NCBI RefSeq assembly: GCF_001021165.1
Contig: NZ_AZAY01000006.1
Span: 49,877-113,876, forward strand
Source of the DNA: Marinitoga sp. 1197
GTDB taxonomy: Bacteria > Thermotogota > Thermotogae > Petrotogales > Petrotogaceae
Direction of reading: 5' to 3'
Length of the DNA: 64,000 nt
The notes beneath the pieces are model-generated. The model saw only the letters and a program-made list of their open reading frames with translations, had not been told where the DNA came from and ran no database searches. The translations under genes were made by a program, and so were the position numbers. Below are positions 26,645 to 34,695 of this stretch, in pieces (positions within the stretch are counted from its first letter, which is position 1; the number at the start of each line of letters is the position of its first letter).

Positions 26645-26953
26645 TTATCCTCCACCAAGTAGCGGTAATATTTGTAATTCTCCATCTTTTATTTTTTTAT
26701 CCATTGAGATAAATTCATTGTTATAAAGAAATTTAACTCTCATTGTAATATAACTTTCTTGACCATTCAGATTTACATATAATTTCAATACCATATGATC
26801 TTTTTCTTTTTTTATTATTTCAAATTTTGATTTAATCTTATTTCCAATTATTTTTAATAATTCTTCTAGTTCTTTTTCCTGTTCAATATCCAAGTTTATT
26901 GATTTTTTGTCAAGAATTGCTCTTAAATTACTCATAAATTTTATTTTCAGCAT
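26645..26953 (-). CDS. MoaD/ThiS-like ubiquitin-fold sulfur carrier protein
   Basis: A 102-residue protein ending in Leu-Leu-Gly-Gly-Gly. The last part (FISMDKKIKDGELQILPLLGGG) matches the MoaD pattern in which a short turn, an acidic residue, and Asp-Gly-Asp-x-Val-x-x-Leu-Pro precede the Gly-Gly tail that becomes a thiocarboxylate. MoaD supplies sulfur to molybdopterin synthase. It is not next to the moa genes (48-53 kb) but upstream of phosphohexomutase. A tungsten aldehyde oxidoreductase-associated MoaD-like role is also possible. GAGGAAGTGA precedes the start. Confidence 0.7.
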   Translation of the reverse strand: MLKIKFMSNLRAILDKKSINLDIEQEKELEELLKIIGNKIKSKFEIIKKEKDHMVLKLYVNLNGQESYITMRVKFLYNNEFISMDKKIKDGELQILPLLGGG

Positions 26954-27005
26954 TTCTTCACTTCCTCATCATAATCACTTTTACCCTAACATCAAATTAT
27001 ACCAC

Positions 27006-27036
27006 AAAAAATATATCATAAAATGATATATTTTTT
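27006..27036. terminator. Bidirectional AT-rich hairpin
   Basis: AAAAAATATATCAT, loop AAA, ATGATATATTTTTT gives a perfect inverted repeat with A and T tails on its two sides. It lies behind the minus-strand GGDEF gene and before the promoter of the MoaD-like gene (ATTATA at 26996-27001 on the plus strand). Confidence 0.7.
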
Positions 27037-27069
27037 AACTTTATTTATTTTTTGACTTAATATTTTTAC

Positions 27070-28494
27070 TTAAAGTTTTTTATCTAAATTTTTCTTCATT
27101 TCATACATTTTTTCATCAGCTCTTTTTAAAGATTCTATATATGATTCTCCACAGAATTCAGAAAGTCCGTATGAAATAGAAACATCAAAAGAATAATTAT
27201 TTTCTTTTATTTTTTCAATAATTATTTTCATTTTTTTCTTAATATTTTCAATTGTAGCATCAGGAAATATTAATAAAAATTCATCACCGCCAAATCGTAC
27301 AGCTATATCCATTGACCTTATATTATTTAAAAAGACATTGGCAACAAATTTTAATACATTATCTCCTGTTAAATGACCATATGTGTCATTTATATTTTTA
27401 AAATTATTTATATCTATCATTGCCAATATGGATTTTTTATCATTTCTTTTAAGATATTCAGCATGTTTTAATATCCATTCATTAAAATAATATCTTGAAT
27501 ATAGTTGAGTTAAGGTATCTTTAGTTAGTAAATCTTTATAATGATTATTTTCTTCATTATATTTTTTTAATATATATTGATATCTAACAATGAAATCTAT
27601 ATGTTCTGCTATAGATTCTATTAATTTTTTATCCGTTTCCGAATAGGAGTCTATTCCTTTTTTCCCAAATGAAAATAATCCGTGAATATTTTTTTCAAAT
27701 CTATATGGAAATAAATATAAGGTTAAATCTTTATACGAATTATCCATTTCATATATATTTATAATGCTTTTATATTCATCTTTTGAAAAATTTGATAAGT
27801 CTTGAATATATAATTTTTTTAAATTATTGTTAAAAAAATACCATGGAATACCTTTTTGTTTTTCGTAAATAGTTGTTTCAATTTTTTTATTTTCAAAATA
27901 AATTGTTACTTTAGCACTTTTTTTATCTTTTGAAAAAATATTAAAAGCAAATAAGTCTACGAGATCAACTTTTCTTAAATAGTTAAATATACTTTCCATT
28001 ATTCCAGGCAAATTAAAATTTTCAGTATATGTTAAATTTCTTAAATTATCCAGAATTTCAATTTTTTGATTCATTTGATGTATCATCTTATCTTTTTTAT
28101 AAATTTCAGTTATATTATGAAAAATCTGCAAAATTATTTTTTTTCCAAAAAAAGTAATTTTCATTGAAAAAATTTTATAAATTTCATTATTAATTTTTTT
28201 TATAAAATTCAAATAAACTTTTTCTTTTTCTGTTGATAATATTTGTATCATTTGTAATTTTTCTTTCTTGTCAAAAAATGTAATGTAATCATCCACTGTA
28301 ATTATTTTCTTTTTCAGTATTTTTTCAATTTCTGAAGAATAATAATATATTTTATCAAAGTCATATATTATTATAATAAATGGCAAATTATTAAGAACTA
28401 TAAAAATATTTTTAATAGTTCTCCTAAGATTATATTTACTTATAATGATAAGAAATATACTTAATAATAAAAAAAATAAAATACTATATATCAT
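27070..28494 (-). CDS. Membrane-anchored GGDEF diguanylate cyclase
   Basis: About 474 residues. One membrane helix at residues 2-22 is followed by a PAS-like region (about 25-125), a GAF-like region (about 155-300) and a GGDEF domain (about 315-474). The active site is RFGGDEF, and RSMD five residues before it matches the inhibitory I-site (Arg-x-x-Asp), so it should make cyclic di-GMP with product feedback. The frame is open to 28506, but ATG 28494 follows TTGGAGG with good spacing and is preferred. It overlaps the end of the amidohydrolase gene by 11 nt. Confidence 0.85.
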   Translation of the reverse strand: MIYSILFFLLLSIFLIIISKYNLRRTIKNIFIVLNNLPFIIIIYDFDKIYYYSSEIEKILKKKIITVDDYITFFDKKEKLQMIQILSTEKEKVYLNFIKKINNEIYKIFSMKITFFGKKIILQIFHNITEIYKKDKMIHQMNQKIEILDNLRNLTYTENFNLPGIMESIFNYLRKVDLVDLFAFNIFSKDKKSAKVTIYFENKKIETTIYEKQKGIPWYFFNNNLKKLYIQDLSNFSKDEYKSIINIYEMDNSYKDLTLYLFPYRFEKNIHGLFSFGKKGIDSYSETDKKLIESIAEHIDFIVRYQYILKKYNEENNHYKDLLTKDTLTQLYSRYYFNEWILKHAEYLKRNDKKSILAMIDINNFKNINDTYGHLTGDNVLKFVANVFLNNIRSMDIAVRFGGDEFLLIFPDATIENIKKKMKIIIEKIKENNYSFDVSISYGLSEFCGESYIESLKRADEKMYEMKKNLDKKL

Positions 28495-29743
28495 TTTTTC
28501 CTCCAATATAAGGAATTGTCAATTTTTCAAAAGGATTTTCTTTAAATATTAAAAATTGTTTTTCTCTATCAAATCCATCAATAAATTCAGGGAAATATGT
28601 TAAATTATAAATAATATAATTTAATGGAAGTCCTAGATTATTTAAAATTCGAGCATCTCTAATCCAATCTGGCATCTCAACTGGTGCATCAGATGAAAAG
28701 AACATAGGTATTTTTTCATTATATAAATCTTTAAATCTATATGTTAATTTTTTTCTCTTTCCTAATCTGCTTTCCAATATTTCTTTATCTGAGTCGGAAA
28801 ATTGTGGTTGCATATCCAATATTAATTTGTGCTTTTTAATCATTTTTATTTGTTCGTCATGTAAGATAGAAGCATGAATTATTCTATGAAAATTGTTTGG
28901 TTTTAAATCATTAAAAGATTCTAAAATTATATCAACAGCTTTATCTCCTATTGCATGCATACACAAATGAAGATTATGATTTTCACAAAATTCAATAACT
29001 TTTTTTAATTCCTCTTTATGCCATAATATAGAACCATTTTCTTTACTATCATTATATTTTTCTCTTAAAAATGCTGTTCTTCCTCCAAAGGAGCCATCCA
29101 TATATAATTTCACGCTTTTAAATTTCTCAAAATATTTTAAATTATAATAATTTCGCAATTCATCAAAATTATTAATTGCAACTTTTTCTAAAATTTTCAT
29201 TTCATTATTAAAAGGTAAATTTTCTTTTTTTATACCGTGCAAATCATCAGAATGAACATATCCGTAACCTTTTGATTGCAAATATTTTGTGGCTTTTTTA
29301 TAAGCTCCTTTAATATCTGAAAAGTATCCATATATTTCATAAAATTTTTCAAGAGCTTTTTCTTTTATAATCTTATTTTTGAAATCTATATATTTATTAT
29401 CAATTTCTTTTGATAATTTTTCTAAAATAATAGAATTAACAATAGCAATATGCCCACATCTTCTAATCAAAATTATAGGAATGTTTTTAGAAATTAGATC
29501 TAAATCCATTTTTAAATTACTCCATCCTCTTAATATAACTTTATCTTCCCCTTTGTTTAACTTGTCTATAATAATTTTTTGTATTTGCTCAGTATTTAAT
29601 TTTTCAAGATCTGGATTTAATAATTTTTCACCAAAACCCAATATATGCATATGAGTATCTGTTATTAACGGGGTTATATATTTTTTCACATTATGTTTTG
29701 TATTTTTAAAAATAAAATTTCCGTTTTTTGTTAAATAATACAC
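28484..29743 (-). CDS. Amidohydrolase family protein (YtcJ-like)
   Basis: A 419-residue metal-dependent hydrolase. Ligand motifs are DTHMHILGFG (His-x-His), LYMDGSFGGRTAFLREKY, CMHAIGDKAVDIILESF, RIIHASILHDEQ and FFSSDAPVEMPDW with the terminal Asp. This pattern is that of amidohydrolase_3/YtcJ proteins, which hydrolyse amide or carbamoyl bonds; it is shorter than typical YtcJ (about 530 residues) because the leading beta sandwich is reduced. The substrate is unknown. GTG start after AAGAGGTG. Confidence 0.8.
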   Translation of the reverse strand: MYYLTKNGNFIFKNTKHNVKKYITPLITDTHMHILGFGEKLLNPDLEKLNTEQIQKIIIDKLNKGEDKVILRGWSNLKMDLDLISKNIPIILIRRCGHIAIVNSIILEKLSKEIDNKYIDFKNKIIKEKALEKFYEIYGYFSDIKGAYKKATKYLQSKGYGYVHSDDLHGIKKENLPFNNEMKILEKVAINNFDELRNYYNLKYFEKFKSVKLYMDGSFGGRTAFLREKYNDSKENGSILWHKEELKKVIEFCENHNLHLCMHAIGDKAVDIILESFNDLKPNNFHRIIHASILHDEQIKMIKKHKLILDMQPQFSDSDKEILESRLGKRKKLTYRFKDLYNEKIPMFFSSDAPVEMPDWIRDARILNNLGLPLNYIIYNLTYFPEFIDGFDREKQFLIFKENPFEKLTIPYIGGKNDI

Positions 29744-29973
29744 AATAACACCTCTTTTGAATATTATTGTAATTTAATATTAAAGTATTAATAATCATTC
29801 GCTATATTAATATTATACCATAAAAATTAATTTCGATAAAACGCTAAATTTTATAAAGTTATTTTGTAATATTTTGGTTGCCTGTTTTAAATAATAATGA
29901 AAAATTCTCATTATATTGAAGGTTTATTATATATCAGCAATTCATTTGATAAAACTTAAATTGGGGTGACATT

Positions 29974-31248
29974 ATGACTATCCATTCTATTCTTGTTTTA
30001 TTTATTGTAACTTTGGCTTATCTTTACATTATTTTTGGTCGGAAAAATAAACCTGCTATAGTGTTTAGCTTGGCTTTAATAATCTCGGCATTGAGGTTGG
30101 TAAATGGTTTAGACACAGAAAATTTCAGCCATGTTGTTGATATTGACACTTTAGGATTATTAACTGGAATGATGATGATAGTTGCTTTTTTGAGTAAATC
30201 TGGATTTTTTGAATATTTTTCAATAAAAATAATAAAACTAGGTGGAAAGCGTTTTTTTCTAACTGTTACGTTATTGATGATAATAGTTGCTCTCACATCC
30301 GCTTTTTTAGACAATGTTGTAACTATATTGGTTATGGCACCTATGATTTTTTTAATTTCTGATATGCTTGAGATAAATCCAATACCTTTAATAACTTTAA
30401 CTATATTAATGGATAATATTGGTGGAGCTGCAACTTTAATCGGAAGTCCTTTAAATCTTGTAATAGGTTCTATTAGCGGATATTCTTTTAATGATTTTAT
30501 AATAAAAATGGGGCCTGTTTCTATTTTAGCATTTATTGGGGTATTGATATATTTCAAAAAACATTTAACTATTGATGAAAAAGCATTGAAAAATATAGAA
30601 AAGTTAAAATTAATGGATGAAAATAAGGCTATTACAGATAAAAAGATGATGATATTTTCTTTGCTGGATTTTATAATTGTTATTATTCTATTTATCCTTC
30701 ATACATCGTTGAATCTTGAATTAGCTGTTATTGCGCTTTTGGGTGGCTCCATACTTGTTTTTAAATTTTCTGGAGGTTATGAGGATATTGCTAAAGATAT
30801 AGATTGGGATATGTTATTTTTCTTTGCTGGATTATATATGACATCATATGCGCTCGAAGAAATAGGTTTTACTGAAAAAATTGCAAACTTATTTATACCT
30901 CTAGAAGGAAATATGTTATTATTGTTGGGTATTTTTTATTTAATATCAATAATAACCATTCCTATATTGAACAATGTTCCATCTGCTTTAATTTTAGCTC
31001 CGGTTATTAAAATACTTGTTTCGCAGGGTATAAATCCTATATTGTGGTGGACTTTTGCAATTGGGGCCAATTTTGCAACGAGTTTAACTCCGCTTGGTGC
31101 AGTACAAAATATTGTGGCCGTAAATTATCTTGAAAAAAATCTTGGAAGAAGATTTGGTTTTATCGAATATATGAAATGGAAAATAGTGCCCGTATTAATT
31201 TCTTTAATTATTGGATTATTATATATTGGGTATTTATTATATATATAA
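29974..31248 (+). CDS. ArsB/NhaD-type ion transporter (SLC13-like permease)
   Basis: A 424-residue membrane protein with about ten to twelve helices. It carries the paired re-entrant motifs of the superfamily: LDNVVTILVMAPMIF with LIGSPLNLVIGSISGYSFNDF in the first half, and LNNVPSALILAPV with SLTPLGAVQNIVAV in the second. Members export arsenite, exchange sodium for protons, or import dicarboxylates; the sequence does not decide. A minus-strand ArsR-type regulator lies nearby but controls a different gene. GGGGTGA precedes ATG 29974. Confidence 0.8.
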   Translation: MTIHSILVLFIVTLAYLYIIFGRKNKPAIVFSLALIISALRLVNGLDTENFSHVVDIDTLGLLTGMMMIVAFLSKSGFFEYFSIKIIKLGGKRFFLTVTLLMIIVALTSAFLDNVVTILVMAPMIFLISDMLEINPIPLITLTILMDNIGGAATLIGSPLNLVIGSISGYSFNDFIIKMGPVSILAFIGVLIYFKKHLTIDEKALKNIEKLKLMDENKAITDKKMMIFSLLDFIIVIILFILHTSLNLELAVIALLGGSILVFKFSGGYEDIAKDIDWDMLFFFAGLYMTSYALEEIGFTEKIANLFIPLEGNMLLLLGIFYLISIITIPILNNVPSALILAPVIKILVSQGINPILWWTFAIGANFATSLTPLGAVQNIVAVNYLEKNLGRRFGFIEYMKWKIVPVLISLIIGLLYIGYLLYI

Positions 31249-31285
31249 AAACATGAATTGGATATCCAATTCATGTTTTTGTTAA
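31247..31285 (+). terminator. Palindromic terminator after the ArsB/NhaD-type gene
   Basis: A perfect palindrome of 34 bases centred on GATATC (31247-31280), with ACATGAATTG mirrored by CAATTCATGT and ending in TTTTTG. It overlaps the stop codon. Confidence 0.75.
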
Positions 31286-31300
31286 AATGTATTCTATATA

Positions 31301-31337
31301 ATTACGATATCCAAAAAGTCAAATTCACTCAGACAGC
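31301..31337 (-). repeat. Solitary end fragment of the dispersed element
   Basis: Read on the minus strand, the first 18 bases (GCTGTCTGAGTGAATTTG) are identical to the 3' end of copy 1 at 2896-2913. They continue into ACTTTTTGGATATCGTAAT, which matches the end of copy 2 (ACTTTTTAGACATCGTAAT) at 17 of 19 positions. No further element sequence follows, so this is a truncated remnant between the transporter terminator and the 3' end of the phosphodiesterase gene. Confidence 0.6.
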
Positions 31338-31351
31338 TCAATTTATTATTA

Positions 31352-32125
31352 TTATTTATTTACTTTAAATATCATATTATTATTTTTTGATTTTCCCATA
31401 TTAAATGTTCCTCCTAACGCTAGGACAGTTGCTAATTCTACCGGAAGACCAACTTCAATGATTTTTTCCACAGTTTTCTTTACATCATATTTTACCTTTA
31501 TGAATTCGTAATTATATATGCCATTATTTATTTCTAATATTAAATATGTTGCCAAAGGAGAACCATCCTTTGTTCTACCAATACTTCCGGGATTCAATAT
31601 AGCTTTACCTTTTATATGTTTTGACATGATCAAATGTGTATGTCCAGTAATAATAATATCAGCATTTGTTTTATTAAAAATTTCTTTTAACCTTAAAATA
31701 TCTATATCAGGTTTTATATATTCAAATAAATGATTTAACGGACTGCCATGAACTAATAATAAATTAATTCCTTCAATTTTTAATTCGATTTTAGAAGATA
31801 ATGATTTCAAATATTCCTTATTTTTTTTTGTTGTATTTTTTATTGTCCAGTTGATGGATTCATCTCCAACCTCCGTTTCTCTACCGGGATTATAAGCACA
31901 ACCACAACTTTCTTTTTCATATCCAATTGCATTGTCGTAATTGCCCATAACACTTTCTATCTTTTCTTTTTTTATAATATCAATAACTTCATTTGGATTT
32001 GGGCCATATCCTACTAAATCTCCTAAACAATATATTTTTTCTATTTCTCTTTTCTTTATATCTTTTAAAACGGCGTTTAAAGCTTCTAAATTGGCATGAA
32101 TATCTGAAATAAAAGCTAATTTCAT
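31352..32125 (-). CDS. Calcineurin-like phosphodiesterase (YfcE-like)
   Basis: A 257-residue metallophosphoesterase with all motifs intact: ISDIHANLEAL, CLGDLVGYGPNP, VMGNYDN, LLVHGSP, ITGHTH and LNPGSIGRTKDG. The motif set is typical of small YfcE/MJ0936-like phosphodiesterases. The substrate is unknown. It follows an ArsR-type regulator by one base and both share the promoter and palindrome upstream of the regulator, so it is the likely regulated output. Confidence 0.82.
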   Translation of the reverse strand: MKLAFISDIHANLEALNAVLKDIKKREIEKIYCLGDLVGYGPNPNEVIDIIKKEKIESVMGNYDNAIGYEKESCGCAYNPGRETEVGDESINWTIKNTTKKNKEYLKSLSSKIELKIEGINLLLVHGSPLNHLFEYIKPDIDILRLKEIFNKTNADIIITGHTHLIMSKHIKGKAILNPGSIGRTKDGSPLATYLILEINNGIYNYEFIKVKYDVKKTVEKIIEVGLPVELATVLALGGTFNMGKSKNNNMIFKVNK

Positions 32126-32126
32126 A

Positions 32127-32483
32127 TTATACCTCCTTTAAATTTATTTGACATCTTCCTGGAATACTTTTATATTTTTTTAGTTTAATTAAATCAGATT
32201 TAAAAGGTTCTAAATATTGTATTTCTTTCATTAGTTCATTCATAAATGGGTGTTTATCAAAATTCTCTTTATTAATTTTATAATATGTCCAATATGAACT
32301 TTTTCTACTTGATACTAAGTCGAGTAGCATTATTTTTTTTAAATGTTTTGAAATATTGGATTGAGAAATATTTAAAACTTCTTCTAAATCACAATTACAA
32401 TGCTCACCCTGGAATAATATGTTTAATATTCTCAGTCGTGTTTCATCAGAAAAAATTTTTATCATTTCAACAAATTTATTCAT
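32127..32483 (-). CDS. ArsR/SmtB family metal-responsive repressor
   Basis: A 118-residue winged-helix regulator. SDETRLRILNILFQGEHCNCDLEEVLNISQSNISKHLKKI contains the helix-turn-helix and a Cys-x-Cys pair (C29, C31) in the position used by ArsR and related sensors for As(III)/Sb(III) or other thiophilic metals. A third Cys lies in the C-terminal GRCQINL. A perfect inverted repeat overlaps its promoter region, pointing to autoregulation. It is first in a two-gene operon with the phosphodiesterase. Confidence 0.85.
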   Translation of the reverse strand: MNKFVEMIKIFSDETRLRILNILFQGEHCNCDLEEVLNISQSNISKHLKKIMLLDLVSSRKSSYWTYYKINKENFDKHPFMNELMKEIQYLEPFKSDLIKLKKYKSIPGRCQINLKEV

Positions 32484-32503
32484 ATTAACCTCCTTTTATA
32501 TTA

Positions 32504-32519
32504 CTATATGTTCATATAG
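32504..32519. promoter_or_regulatory. Probable ArsR-type operator
   Basis: CTATATG, TT, CATATAG: a perfect 7+2+7 inverted repeat located 21 nt upstream of the ArsR-type start codon. ArsR/SmtB repressors bind such AT-rich dyads. It also overlaps a -10-like ATATCAT on the minus strand. Confidence 0.6.
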
Positions 32520-32691
32520 GCATATGATATAATTTTTCTATGAAGAAAATATTGAATTTATATTAAAATTTTAGAAAGATGAAATTATTTTTTTATATTG
32601 TGTATATTCTATAGAGTGCATTCTATAAAAATTTTTTTATTTAATATTTAATCTTTTCGTAAAATAAAATTTCTGTATAAAAGGTAAAATA

Positions 32692-32711
32692 TTTGCGATA
32701 AAAAACGCAAA
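32692..32711 (+). promoter_or_regulatory. Hairpin in the leader of the dihydrolipoamide dehydrogenase gene
   Basis: TTTGCG, loop ATAAAAAA, CGCAAA ends exactly where the ribosome binding site AGGGGTGG begins. It could be an operator or an RNA element shaping translation start; which one cannot be told. Confidence 0.35.
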
Positions 32712-32723
32712 GGGGTGGATTAA

Positions 32724-34076
32724 ATGTATGATGTTGTTGTAGTTGGTGGAGGACCTGGCGGATATGTTGCAGCTATTAGATTATCTCAACTTGGCAAAAA
32801 AGTTGCTTTAATTGAAAAGGAACATCTTGGAGGAACATGTACAAACAAAGGTTGTATTCCAACCAAAGCCTTACTTACAGCCACTCATTTGTATACAGAT
32901 ATTATTACTAAATCTAAAAAATTTGGTATAAAGGTTGAAAATATTTCATATGAATTGTCTGGAATTCTAAAACATATGAATAAATCGATAGTTATGTCAC
33001 GAAAAGGAATAGAATATTTGATGAAAAAAAATAATATTGATGTATTTAATGGAACTGGAATAATTATAGATAAAAATCATATAAAAGTAAATGATAAAAT
33101 TTTAGAAAGCAAAAATTTAATTTTAGCTCATGGTTCAATTCCGGCAGTATTTCCTCCTTTTGATAAAATCGATGGAATATGGACAAGTGATGATGTATTT
33201 ACTATGAAGGAAATACCTGAAAGTATAGTGATAATTGGCGGGGGAGTTATAGGTGTGGAATTTGCCACATTTTTTTCAGCACTGGGTAAAAAAGTTTTTT
33301 TAATTGAATTAGCCGACCATATTTTACCTTTTGAAGATGAAGACGTTGCTAAAGAAATAAAAAAAGCTTTAATTAAAAAAGGTGTAAAAATTTATGAAAA
33401 AACTAGAGTGAAAAATGTTATAAAGGGTGATTTTTATACTGTTGTTGCAGAGTCTGAGAATAGTGAAATCGAAATATCTTCTGAAAAAATATTATTGGCA
33501 GTAGGAAGAAAACCATATATTCCACAAGATGTTAAGGAGTTAGGTGTAGAGATAGAAAAAGGTGTTGTTACGGATGATTCAATGAAAACTAATATAGATA
33601 ATGTTTATGCAATTGGAGATATAAGAGCAAAAATAATGCTTGCTCATGTGGCAATGTTTGAAGGTATTGTTGCAGCACATAATATTGCTGGTGAAAGTAT
33701 GAAAATGGATTATTCCGCAGTTCCGTCTATTATATTTTCTACACCAGAAGTTGCTTCAACAGGTTTAAAGGAAAAGGATCTGGATCCTGAAAAAATTATT
33801 ATTGGTAAATTTCCTGTTTCAGCCAATGGTAGAGCAAGAACAATGGAAGAAAGAGAAGGATTTGCTAAGATTATAGCAGATAGAAAAACAAAAAAGGTTT
33901 TAGGTTTTACAATAATTTCACCATCAGCAACAGATATGATAATGGAAGGAGTTTTAGCTGTTAAATACGGGCTTACTATTGATGAGATCTCAAATTCAAT
34001 TCATCCTCATCCTACATTAACAGAAACAATATTAGGTGCATTTGAAGATACGGAAAATTTAGCAATACATATATAA
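32724..34076 (+). CDS. lpdA: Dihydrolipoamide dehydrogenase
   Basis: A 450-residue FAD/NAD-dependent disulfide oxidoreductase. Seen are the FAD motif VVVGGGPGGYVAAIRLSQLG, the redox-active disulfide GGTCTNKGCIPTKAL, the NAD motif IIGGGVIGVEFATFFSALG, AIGDIRAKIMLAHVA and the C-terminal HPHPTLTE with the catalytic His. It re-oxidises lipoyl groups in 2-oxoacid dehydrogenases or the glycine cleavage system. No E1, E2 or gcv gene lies near it here. It is monocistronic, ending in a strong terminator. Confidence 0.88.
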   Translation: MYDVVVVGGGPGGYVAAIRLSQLGKKVALIEKEHLGGTCTNKGCIPTKALLTATHLYTDIITKSKKFGIKVENISYELSGILKHMNKSIVMSRKGIEYLMKKNNIDVFNGTGIIIDKNHIKVNDKILESKNLILAHGSIPAVFPPFDKIDGIWTSDDVFTMKEIPESIVIIGGGVIGVEFATFFSALGKKVFLIELADHILPFEDEDVAKEIKKALIKKGVKIYEKTRVKNVIKGDFYTVVAESENSEIEISSEKILLAVGRKPYIPQDVKELGVEIEKGVVTDDSMKTNIDNVYAIGDIRAKIMLAHVAMFEGIVAAHNIAGESMKMDYSAVPSIIFSTPEVASTGLKEKDLDPEKIIIGKFPVSANGRARTMEEREGFAKIIADRKTKKVLGFTIISPSATDMIMEGVLAVKYGLTIDEISNSIHPHPTLTETILGAFEDTENLAIHI

Positions 34077-34137
34077 AAAATAAGAAAATGTAAAATTTCT
34101 ATGAAAATACAATACGTATAAAAATAAATTTTGGCAT

Positions 34138-34166
34138 AAAAAAGAAGGCTTAAAGCCTTCTTTTTT
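34138..34166 (+). terminator. Rho-independent terminator after lpdA
   Basis: GAAGGCT, loop TAA, AGCCTTC (34144-34160) extended by an A6/T6 pair on either side. It could act in both directions. Confidence 0.85.
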
Positions 34167-34334
34167 GTTAGAAAATATGACATTTTTTATCATAATCGCC
34201 TTTAATTGTTTTTTAACAGTATTAATCCATAAATATACATAATTCTTTTCTCATTTGTTAACAATTAAAGGAGTATAATCTTAATAGAAGATATTTAATT
34301 TGAATTTTTTAGTCTTTAGTGGAGGTGATTTTAT

Positions 34335-34649
34335 ATGGATTCTCCAAATAGTATTATAAACAAAATTGTTAATGCAGAACTTAATATGCAGGAGAAATTA
34401 AAAAATGCTGAAAAAGAATTAAAAGATGAATTAAGAAAAAAAATTCTTGAACTGGAAAATCAAAAAAAGGAAAAGTATATTATAATCGAAAAAAATGCTG
34501 AAAAAATTATTCAAAATGCTGAGGAATCAGCACAAAAGATTTTTTCGAAATCTGAAAAAGAAATATTATTATTAAAAGAAAAATTCAAATTATTGGAAAA
34601 AGATATTGATAATTTTGCCTCAAACGTTTTGGAAAAAATAATTTCTTAA
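34335..34649 (+). CDS. V-type ATP synthase subunit H/G (peripheral stalk)
   Basis: A 104-residue, highly charged, almost fully helical protein (residues 8-100 form one long coiled coil rich in Lys and Glu). It has the size and position of the archaeal/bacterial V-type subunit H (AhaH, also called G), which pairs with subunit E in the peripheral stalk. Sequence is weakly conserved in this family, so the call leans on operon position. GGAGGTGA precedes ATG 34335. Confidence 0.75.
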   Translation: MDSPNSIINKIVNAELNMQEKLKNAEKELKDELRKKILELENQKKEKYIIIEKNAEKIIQNAEESAQKIFSKSEKEILLLKEKFKLLEKDIDNFASNVLEKIIS

Positions 34650-34695
34650 ATGATATAAGAATAAAAAAGCAAATTCATAATTGGAGATGATTAAA

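Noticed and set aside
30024..30557. Minus-strand ORF of 177 codons inside the transporter gene
   Set aside because: It is the antisense shadow of a hydrophobic gene, rich in Ile, Lys and Thr with no family features.
29974..32483. An ars operon linking the ArsB/NhaD-type transporter and the ArsR-type regulator
   Set aside because: The genes are convergent, separated by the phosphodiesterase and a terminator, and no ArsR-like dyad was seen before the transporter. No arsC or arsA is present.
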